This document shows positions 55,972 through 64,000 of a DNA stretch of 64,000 nt, in pieces. The notes under the pieces were generated by a model. The model searched no databases and was not told the DNA's origin. It was given only the letters and a program-made list of their open reading frames with translations. Source of the DNA: Talinum fruticosum (lineage: Eukaryota; Streptophyta; Magnoliopsida; Caryophyllales; Talinaceae); the NCBI GenBank assembly GCA_021018815.1, contig JAITYX010000046.1, positions 958,001 to 1,022,000 of the forward strand. The letters run 5' to 3'. Made by a program: the position numbers and the translations under genes. Positions within the stretch are counted from its first letter, which is position 1. Each line of letters starts with the position of its first letter.

Positions 55972-58040
55972 AAGTGTGCGAGTTAGGGCCCGATGATGGT
56001 GGGTATGCCGATTGTTATGATGAATTTGATGAAATATACCAAGATTCCGATGATACAAATAGTCCGGATGTTAGTCGATCGGAAGATGACACTGGTGGTA
56101 GGAAAAAACAGGAGAAGAGACCTAAATACCCTAGGTATAACCCTGCTAAGACCCCTTCTACTAGAGAATTGATTATGGGGATTAAGTTTACTGAAAAGAA
56201 GCAACTTAGAAAAGCACTTGATCACTACAGAATAGTCAATGGCTATGACATCTACATAATCAAAAGTGATCATTTAAGATTCCAAGTTGTGTGTAAAGGT
56301 TCCGGGTGTGAATGGAAGTTATCGGGTTTACCGATCACAAAAGAGAAATCATGGCAAATCAAAGTCATAACCAAAGCTCACACTTGCATTCCTTTTAACT
56401 TTGAGAAGGGAAAAAGAAAAATATCAAGAGAGTGGATTGCAAACAACTTCATTATTAGGTTTAGGCAAAATCCTAGTATGAAGTTGAGAGAGATCGAGAA
56501 CCATGTTGGAGGAAGAGCTTAATTACGGGGCATCCAATAGATTGTGTGCCAATGCAAAGAGTATAGCACTATCACTAATTGTTGGTGATTACAATTGTCA
56601 GTTTCACAAGTTAGAGATTATGCCTTAGAGATTTTAACCCAAAACCCAAGGAGAACAAGTTGCCATTACCACTGAGAGAAATCAGGATATGATTGCATAT
56701 TTTATGGGATTTACATATGTTTGGATGCCTTAAAAACGAGGGATGAAAGAGGGACGTAGACTCGTTCTGTCTATAGATGGTTGTTTCATCAAGGGCCCTT
56801 AGGTCGGTTGTTGGTAGTCTGTTGGGAGAGATGGAAACAATCAAATGTTTCCTGTAGCCTTTCTTGTGACTGAAAGGGAGAATTTTCGGAGCTAGAAATG
56901 ATTTCTAGGTTTGCTTGCAATAGACATTGAGTTAGGTGATGGCAGGGGCTGGACCTTAATATCATATCAGTAGAAAGAATTAGTTGAGGCCATAACATTT
57001 TTGCTTCCTCATGCTGAGCACGGGTTGTGTGCTAGACATGTATATGCCAATTTAAGGAAAATTTAATAAGGAGTGAAATACAGGGAGATATTCTAAAGAA
57101 TAGCCAATGTACCACTCGAAGTAGATTTCAAGAGCAATTTGAGTGAAATGCTAGCATTTGGTCCAACGAACTTGGCGGTTTCGATAGATAGGAACCCACA
57201 ACAATGGTGCGAGATGGTTCTTCAAAAAGGATGCTAAAACTCATTCAATGGATAACAACATGGCATAGATATTCAATGGCTTCATTTTGGAGGTGATATA
57301 CTTCATATTATAACTTACATTGCTTAAAATTTATCTTATCTAAATTTTAATATATTAGTTGATGTGTGTATTGGTTGAACTTTTCAGGCAAGATACAAGC
57401 CCATTGTGTCCATGTTAAGAACAATTTTTGAGCAAGTCATGTCAAGAGTCGCTTCCAAACAAACATTTGCTGAAAGTTATGAAAATGTTATTTTCCCAAG
57501 GATATTAAAGAAATTGGATAATGAGAAGGACAAATCTAGATGATGGAGAGCTGTAAGAGCTGGCAATAGGAAATATGTTGTTACTCATGAAGTATATGGC
57601 TTTATAGTGAGCATAGTGGAGAAAACTTGCACATGTAATGCTTGGGAGCTGACTGGTATTCCTTGCCCCCATGCACTCGGCTGTCATGAGAGAGGAGACG
57701 ATCAAAGTAGAAGACATTGTGCATGACTTCTTCTACATTGACATACAAAGAAAAGCATATACGCATTCCATTAACCTTTATCAATTGGCAAAATATGTGG
57801 GCTCAAGCACCTGATGACCCAATACTCCCTCCGCCTTTCAATGAGTCCATCAAAAATATTTGCTTCAAGAGGAGGTTAGAAGAAGGAGAGAAGATGAGCA
57901 AGCAGAAAATGTATGGCAAAGTGTTTAGAAAAGGGCACAAAAAGACATGTTCAAGTTGTGGTTAACAAGGGCACACACAGAGGACTTGCTCCCAACCTGG
58001 AAGGTATAAGGATCCCCAACAAGAGGACCAAAACATCAGC
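55972..58040 (+). pseudogene. Mutator-like (MULE/MuDR) transposase
   Basis: The frame is open from the CACTA2 border to 56520: an acidic N-terminal stretch, then the Mutator DNA-binding domain (MGIKFTEKKQLRKALDHYRI near 56178-56237; CKGSGCEWKLSG near 56292-56327). The MULE catalytic domain follows in broken frames: RLVLSIDGCFIKG near 56757-56800, GRDGNNQMFPVAFLVTE near 56826-56876, and HAEHGLCARHVYANLRK near 57012-57060. An intron with GT-AG ends fits 57293-57387. A SWIM zinc finger (CTCNAWELTGIPCPHA, 57628-57675) and a CCHC knuckle near 57949-57990 (with a stop replacing a residue) follow. The second catalytic Asp, expected in 'ISD..K', reads Tyr (ISYQ). The start codon is lost at the CACTA2 insertion. 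Confidence 0.82.
57293..57387 (+). other. Intron in MULE transposase gene
   Basis: GTGATATAC at the start and a pyrimidine-rich TTTTCAG at the end. Removing it joins FILEA and ARYKPIVS in frame, in the region that carries the third acidic residue of the family. Confidence 0.65.
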
Positions 58041-59324
58041 TTAAGGGGAAAGTCATAACAAGAGGCTACAAAAAGGCTAGACATGGTTTTGGTCCCCAAA
58101 CGTCCACTTCATCTACCCAACATAGCATTGTTGGACTTTCATCAAAGACCTCCTCAGCCCTTATTCCATCAAGGATCCCCTAACTCCGGGGACCTCCTCA
58201 GCCCTTATTCCATCAAGGATCCCCTAACTCCGGGTTTTAATTTTTTTAGGACTTGTGCACTCTTTACTACATGCTAATTAGGGGTGAGCATGACTAATGG
58301 GTACCCTGAAACCGGACTCGAACTGGTCAAACGGGTAAGATTTTAGAACCGGAACCGGTCAAACGGGTAAGGGTAAGGTTCCTGAAATGAAATCATGGAA
58401 CCAAAACACTGGAACCGTTTAAAGGGTATTTTATTTTATATTTCATAGATCTTGCCGACAGTGATGGATAAGTTATTGATGTTGAAGATGCAATGGAAGT
58501 TTAAAGGTTGCATTATTTTTATTTAAATTTAGTTAATGAACTTGAGACATTTGGTTGTATTAGTTTTTGAAGAGACTTTGTAAGATTTTGATCACATCCC
58601 CCTTTAAGAACGTTGTTTCTACTACCAACTTTGATTTTGTAAAAAATTGCTAAAAATTGTGGTATTTAATTGTTTACTTGTTGAACTTTAGCTAATTAAA
58701 TGATTAATGTGAGTTGATAAGTTGATGTTTTTTGGGTACAAGATTTTTGAAGAGATAAGTTTTTGAAGAGATAAGGCTAAGGCTAACCAACTATGACCAA
58801 CAACCAAGAACCGGATCGAGAAAATCTGCAAGTAATTAGGAAGGAGAAAATTAGGCCAATGTTTTTGGGTACATATAGGTCCTAATCACCGACAAGTTGA
58901 TGTTTTTTGGGTACAAGATTTTTGGGGTTGTAATGATTGAAACTTAGTAGAATTTAAGCTTGAACTCTTAGTGAGCAAAGCTCTATTTTCAACAAGTTTT
59001 TGGGGTTGTAACGGTGTATAAAGTATACAAAATTGATTGTGCAACTCTTCTTTTTAGACATGATATATTATTCACCATTTTGGACATGATGTATGATAAA
59101 ATATGAAATGAAATGAAAAAACACTACATCATTCCCAATTGTGCAACTCTTCTTTTTCATTGCAATTAATATCATCATATAAGAAATTTCTACTACATCG
59201 TTGCATTCTATTATCATCAAGTACCAACCATCCAAAATACATCATTATAAAGCCAATAAAGCCAAACCACTAAATACTACATATGGCTAAACATGAACCC
59301 TAATTTAGAGGAATCCAATGTGAT
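58041..59324. other. MULE 3' region, no gene seen
   Basis: The last MULE-like charged tail runs into non-coding AT-rich sequence. It includes a 44-bp duplication (58147-58234), repeated AACCGG/GGGTAA words (58300-58400), and a diverged short repeat (GTTGATGTTTTTTGGGTACA near 58720 and 58896). Confidence 0.4.
58147..58234 (+). repeat. Perfect 44-bp tandem duplication
   Basis: GACCTCCTCAGCCCTTATTC...TAACTCCGGG occurs at 58147-58190 and again at 58191-58234 without difference, after the MULE knuckle region. Confidence 0.97.
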
Positions 59325-59821
59325 TCACTCTTGCTCCCTGAAGCCCCTAAGTACGATCCCCCAAACAGCAGACACAAGCATGAATGCCTAAGCAAACAAC
59401 TTTTCTTTTCTCTTGTGTGCATAAATCTTCACCTTTAATTTTTGGTTTTTTTCCTTCAATTTCAGTACATCCTATTTATATTGTAGAAGCTCTTTCAACA
59501 TCTTCTCTTTCTCCCGATGCTCATCTCCTTTCACTTGCCTTAACCTCGCGTTTTTTGCTGTTAAATTATCAATCTTTATCATTAATCCTACCACCTTCGA
59601 CCAAGTTACTTCATATAATGAATCATCAATCCATTCTAAAAATCACGCTCCTTACCTTCCCCAAACTTACTGCAACGAGCATATCTTCTCAGTGGATCCT
59701 TCATAGTCATGCTTGTCATTATCTTACATTTTTTACCACAATTGCACACCTTTTAGGTTTCCACAAAACAAGGACATGCTTCGCTAAATTTCAACAAACT
59801 CCTTGAACTTGAAGTAGACAT
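59325..59821 (-). pseudogene. GRF zinc-finger protein with coiled coil and C-terminal membrane segment
   Basis: ATG at 59821 (minus) starts MSTSSSRSLLKFSEACPC. The GRF zinc finger follows across a frame change: CNCGKKCKIMTSMTMKDPLR near 59695-59750, then an RYARCSKFGEGKERDF block near 59650-59690, in place of the usual 'GR.F..C..'. A coiled coil comes next (NLTAKNARLRQVK, EHREKEKMLKELLQYK near 59480-59570; LKLKEKNQKLKVK near 59430-59460). A hydrophobic stretch FMLVSAVWGIVL near 59345-59390 could be a tail anchor. The gene ends GFREQE and a stop. This layout (zf-GRF, coiled coil, tail segment) is common in plant TE-linked proteins. It is convergent with the MULE transposase. Confidence 0.7.
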
Positions 59822-60187
59822 CTTCACTAATTTCACAAATTCTTCACGGTTGTTGCTTGCAGATATTAGATCGACTCAAACACATCGTTGATGGAAGCAA
59901 CCAATTTGCAAAAATTCCACAAACTTGTAGCTTTATATTCAGAGTTAGGGTTTGAAATTGGAGAAGAGTTGTTCGGGGAATTTGGGGCTTCTTCTTCTTC
60001 TTAAACATCTTTTTCAACCGAAAATATAAAAAAATTAAAGTTAACCGGTAATAGGATGTTAACAAGTTGAATAGTGACATTTGAGCACTTATTAATTGAC
60101 ATAGGGATACGCACATTTAAAAACATTACTCGTTGGAAAATGGTAGAAAAAAGTGAAATACAGCGGCAAAGGGATCCAAGAACTCGC

Positions 60188-61015
60188 TAGTTGTCCCCAA
60201 CATCAAATTTACGAGCATTTATTGATTCAATATTTTTATGAACTTTATTGCCAATACATAAAAATATGGCAGATGTTTCTAGTAGAGGGGCCTTGTTTAA
60301 TAAGACTCCAGCTCAAGCTAGAGAATTCTTTAATATTATGGGCCAAAATACTCAACAATTCGGAATTGGAGATACCCCGTTTAGGAGAGTTAATGAGTTC
60401 AATTGAGGTCCATCTCGTAGAGACCAAATTGTCGCAAATTACTGTTATACTCGAACAAACTCATCAATAGAGGAGAAACAATAGTTTGTAGAATTTGTTA
60501 TTTAGAGGGGCACCCTACTGATGAATGCCCTACTCAACAAAGAGGGCATGTGAATGCTATTTTTTCCAACCAAGGTCAAATGAACTACGACCCATTCTCC
60601 AACACTTATGAAGAATGGAGGGACTATCGTAACCTTAGGTATGGATTTGAAGAAAGCCCCCTGAAATTTGATCAATCTATTGCTCAGGATAGAATTAATT
60701 ATCTTTTAAAGCAAATTACTAAGAAGATGGATGACCAGAAAAAGGAGACTACGCTTAGGTTTTAAAATTTAGAGATGACCATTAAGCGAGTTCAAGAAAG
60801 ATAGATCGCCAACGATACCATAATTAGCAACCTACAAGGCCAAATACAATCTCAACCTTTCCAGGATCCAAAAGAATATGTGAGTGTCATAGCACTTAGT
60901 AGTGGGGAAGAGTTAGAGGAACCTAGGAAAAACATAGAGGTAGAGCCGAATTAGAGGTCAAGGAATCTGAACCTAACCAAAACAAAGATAACGCCTCTAA
61001 TGCCGAGGATTAAAT
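60188..61015 (+). pseudogene. Gypsy gag fragment (first copy of duplicated gag)
   Basis: It matches 61893-62620. It starts with LVVPNIKF..EHLLIQYFYE-like wording, then a zinc knuckle CRICYLEGHPTDECPTQQ near 60495-60540, then NPQG-type NYDPFSNTYEEWRDYRNLRY near 60582-60640, and a charged segment with MDDQKKETTLRF near 60728-60765. The knuckle is intact (C-x2-C-x4-H-x4-C). Stops in the first 300 bp show decay. The wording resembles Athila/Tat-like gag. Confidence 0.68.
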
Positions 61016-61529
61016 TCTAGTGCTAGTACTAGGGTTATCAATATTAGTAAGGTTTCTATTAGGGCTAGGCTTAAGTAAATTAATAACAAAGGAAAAAGGG
61101 GAATATCCGCTAGTGGTTGTCTTCTACACTTTAGCTCATGGGTAATCAATTTTTGTGTAAATGATAAATAATAATTTATATGGTTATCGATTATACTATG
61201 CTTTTTATAAATTTGATATCTTTGATAATTAATTAATTATTTTTTAGTTATTTTCTTTAGTTTGTCAAATTTTATTTACAAATTTATAGTCTTCTATAAT
61301 TAATTTCATTATTCCCCCTAAATATCAGTATTTTAAGTTAGTTTTAATAATTTTAGTTTAATTTAATTTTGAGTCTTTATATAGTTTAATTTTTAGATTA
61401 TATTTATGTAGTTTTTATTATTTTTGAGTCAGTTTGTTAAAATTAGTTTAAGAATAGTTTTTTTTTTGTTTTTTTCGTGTTTCATCTCCTTTTAGGGTTT
61501 ATGTAGGGTCCTAATTTTCTCCGATTAAA
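61016..61529 (+). other. AT-rich spacer between the gag copies
   Basis: A purine tract (GGAAAAAGGGGAATATCC near 61090-61108) is followed by AT-rich sequence with TAATTAATTAATTA and TTTAGTTT words. No gene seen. Confidence 0.4.
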
Positions 61530-63250
61530 TTTACCAACCTCCGATATTGAACTCGAATTTTTAAATTTGTTACCTAAATTTCATGGACTGCCCGGTGAGG
61601 ACTAATATCGCCATATTAATGAATTTATTATTATATGTTCCACTCTCCAACCTGAGGGAATCACCCATGATCAAATTAAGTTGAGAGCCTTTACCTTTTC
61701 ACTTCAGGATAAGGCTAAAGATTTGTTGTATTACCTACCCTATGCAACATTCACTACATGGACCTAAGTTCATAAAGCATTTTTTGAGAAATTTTTTCCT
61801 ACATCTAGGATTGGGTCCATTACAAAGGAAATTTGTCGCATTAAACAAACGATTGCAGAGACTTTTTAAGAATATTGGGAATGTTTTTACATGCTAGTTG
61901 TCCCGAACATCAAATTTCCGAGCATTTATTGGTTCAATATTTTTATGAAGGTTTGTTCCCAATAGAAAGAAATCAAGTAGATGTTGCTAGTGAACAATAC
62001 TTCTTTAATAAGACTACAACTCATGCTAGAGGATCTGTTTAATATTATGGCCCAAAATACTTAACAATTTGGAATGGAAGTTACTCAATTTAGGAGAGTT
62101 GATGAGTTCAGTTTAGGTCCATCTACAGAGACCCGAGTTGTCCCAAATTACTGTTATGCTAAACAAACTGGTCAATAAAGAGAAGTAGTAGTTTGTAGAA
62201 TTTGCTTTTTAGAGGGGCACCCAATGGATGCATGCCCTACACAACAAATAGGACATGTGAATGATATTTTTTTCCAACCAAGTTCAAATGAACTATAGGA
62301 CATGTGAATGTTATTTCTTTTCCAACTAAGTTCAAATGAACTAGGAGTCATTCTCCAACATTTCTGAAGAACGAAGTGACTACTCTAACCTTCGGTATAA
62401 ATTTGAAGAAAATCCCCTATAATTTGATCAATATGTTGCTCAGGACATAACTAATTATCTTTTAGAGCTAGTCATTAAGTAGGTTCAAGAGATGATCATT
62501 AAGCGGGTTCAAGAGAGACACAATTCCAATGATACCATAATTAGCAACCTCCAAGCCCAAATGCAATCTCAACCTTTCCAGAATCCAAAAGAAAATGAGA
62601 ATGTCATAACACCTAAAATTGGGAAAAAATTAGAGAAACCTAGGAAAAACATAGAGGTAGAGCTAGAATTAGAGGTCAATGAGTCATTAAGCGAGACAGA
62701 ACTAATTATCTTTTGGATGGATGACCAAAAAAAGGAGACTAACCTTAGGCTCCAAAATTTAGAGATGATCATTAAGCAGGTTTAAGGGAAACACACTGCC
62801 AATGATACCATAATTAGCAACCTCCAAGCCCAAATGCAACTTCAACCATTCCAGAATCAAAAGAAAATGAGAGTGTCATTACACCTAAAATTGGGAAAAA
62901 ATTAATGGAACCTAGGAAAAACATAGAGCTAGAGATAGAATTAGAAGTCAAGGAGTCATTAAGCGGGACGGAACTAATTATCTTTTAGATGGATGACCAA
63001 AAAAGGAGATCGGCCTTATGTTACAAAGTTTAGAAATGATCATTAAGTAGGTTCAATAGAGACACACTTCTAATGATACCATAATTAGCAACCTGCAAGC
63101 ACAAATGCAATCTCAACCTTTCCAGAATCCAAAAGAAAATGAGAGTGTCATAGTACCTAAAATTGGGAAAGAATTAGAAGAACCTACGAAAAACACAGAG
63201 GTAGAGCTAGAATTAGAGATCAAAGAGTCTCGAACTCGACTAAAATAAAG
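61530..63250 (+). pseudogene. Gypsy gag with internal tandem repeats (second copy)
   Basis: The Retrotrans_gag core reads NLPTSDIELEFLNLLPKFHG near 61531-61590, then INEFIIICSTLQPEGITHDQ near 61617-61675, IKLRAFTFSLQDKAKDLLYY near 61675-61732, and FFEKFFPTSRIGSITKEICR near 61780-61845. It passes through the knuckle CRICFLEGHPMDACPTQQ near 62196-62250 to a C-terminal Glu-rich part. This last part is a 272-bp tandem repeat (62492-63240). Stops are frequent. No protease or pol follows, so the element seems gag-only. Confidence 0.68.
62492..63240 (+). repeat. 272-bp tandem repeat in gag
   Basis: Units start ATGATCATTAAG at 62492, 62764 and 63036, spaced exactly 272 bp, and the third copy is partial (about 205 bp). 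Shared text includes AATGATACCATAATTAGCAA and AGGTAGAGCTAGAATTAGAG. One unit also lies in the first gag copy (60770-60970). In frame it encodes an N-rich, coiled-coil-like segment of about 90 residues. Confidence 0.9.
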
Positions 63251-64000
63251 ATAACATCTCTAATGCTAAGAAAATAGGTGAAAATAATAAAGATCTTTAT
63301 AAACAATATCTCCATTATTTTTGCTTTTTATTTTATTTTGCGTGCATCGGGGACAATGCATGAATTAAGTGTCGGAGAGTGCATCCTGCATTTTAATTTT
63401 ATGCATTTATTTTTATCTTATTGAATGAATTTTTTTTAGTGTCTTTCTTAGAAAGAAATGCATGAACATGAATGTATGATAGGTTAACTTGCTTAAATTT
63501 TTCTATTTGTAGTTTTTTCCTTTGTAAGTGAGAAATTTCAGCATGTTAATTGTCATTTAGTTTGAGTTGATCCCCACATATCTCTTCAAATAGTGAAGAT
63601 CATAATTTTTTATTTTTATTTGATCATGTTATATGACCGTGATAGAGGCAATAAAATGATATAAACTGTTTACCTAGACTACTGAATTCAATTGAATAAC
63701 TCATTTAAATTGTGATTTTTCTTGTCTTGCTCGACAAAGAGTGGAATATGTTGGTTTACAAACACAAGTTGGTTCAAGTGGTAGGGCACTTGTACACCTT
63801 TAAGCGGCTTGTGAATGGAAAAGACCTGTTCTAGAAGAGTTAACCTCGTTAAGGGTCGTTTACGACTCGAAAGGTGCCAGCAATAATAGAAAAAAAAATC
63901 AAACGAGAAAAAGATAGATAAATAAAAATGTTAGTTTACCAACATGGATAACAATTGGTGGCTCAGCACCATTCCCCGTAAGTATAGGTCTCTAGTTGAG
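63251..64000 (+). other. 3' region of gag-only element, no gene seen
   Basis: GGGGACAATGCATGAATTAAG followed by TGTCGGAGAGTG (63350-63382) resembles the polypurine-tract region of Athila/Tat-like elements. AT-rich sequence follows. A tRNA-like word (GGTTCAAGTGGTAGGGCACT) lies near 63773. Near the end, CAATTGGTGGCTCAGCACCA (63950-63969) resembles a degenerate PBS region. The window ends here. Confidence 0.4.

Noticed and set aside
58283..58440. Possible hAT-type terminus (TAGGGGTGAGCA followed by repeated ACCGG and GGGTAA words)
   Set aside because: No matching opposite terminus or 8-bp duplication was found.
59384..59806. 140-codon plus-strand frame
   Set aside because: It is antisense to the GRF zinc-finger/coiled-coil gene on the minus strand, which has recognisable Cys spacing.

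Overview
This window looks like repeat-dense heterochromatin from a flowering-plant nuclear genome. I found no intact host gene, rRNA, tRNA or CRISPR array. Almost everything is a plant transposable element, layered by repeated insertion: Ty1/copia elements of the Sirevirus type, a Ty3/gypsy Athila-like element, a Tat-like gag-only element (called family T here), two CACTA DNA transposons, a Mutator-like (MULE) transposase, and a gag-only gypsy relative. The species cannot be named from this sequence.

Left part (1-18 kb). A truncated Sirevirus LTR (1-642) abuts a decayed Athila-like gypsy element (gag, protease, RT, RNase H, integrase, 3' UTR; about 643-17.94 kb). A solo Sirevirus LTR (1241-2689, TSD TGAAA) sits in its gag. 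A 9.4-kb family T insertion (6716-16123) splits its integrase next to the catalytic Glu codon. Family T has about 1.9-kb LTRs, a Tat-like gag, two tandem-repeat arrays and no visible pol. It carries a reverse-oriented solo Sirevirus LTR (9517-10872, TSD AAATT) and an inverted LTR fragment at its right end.

Centre (18-44 kb). One structurally complete Sirevirus, element E (18577-29344, TSD TAGTA), interrupts a decayed plant-type gene fragment. It has 1.52-kb LTRs, an initiator-Met-type PBS, gag-pol, an additional ORF (aORF) behind pol, and more than one polypurine tract. Element F (about 30309-43305, minus strand) follows. Its 3' LTR carries a solo T LTR (31365-32921). Its RT is interrupted by a 5.76-kb CACTA transposon (36590-42348, TSD CAG), which itself holds a solo Sirevirus LTR (39445-41026) and several foldback repeats.

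Right part (44-64 kb). Element G is a third Sirevirus (44330-about 52797, minus strand) and has lost its 5' end. It is fused to a tiny T LTR remnant and to a second CACTA (52833-55971, minus strand, left end not found). That CACTA abuts a MULE transposase pseudogene (55972-58040), followed by a convergent GRF zinc-finger gene (59325-59821, minus). The last 4 kb hold a duplicated gypsy gag with an internal 272-bp tandem repeat.

Three observations deserve most attention. First, the two LTRs of E differ mainly at CG and CHG sites, by changes unlike ordinary deamination, which suggests methylation-linked base-calling errors and possibly false frameshifts. Second, all three Sireviruses show a TATA-like box and a pyrimidine-rich leader in front of the aORF. 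Third, a hairpin sits at the 3' end of nearly every Sirevirus LTR. All comparisons were made by eye; divergence values and exact junctions are approximate unless a TSD is given.
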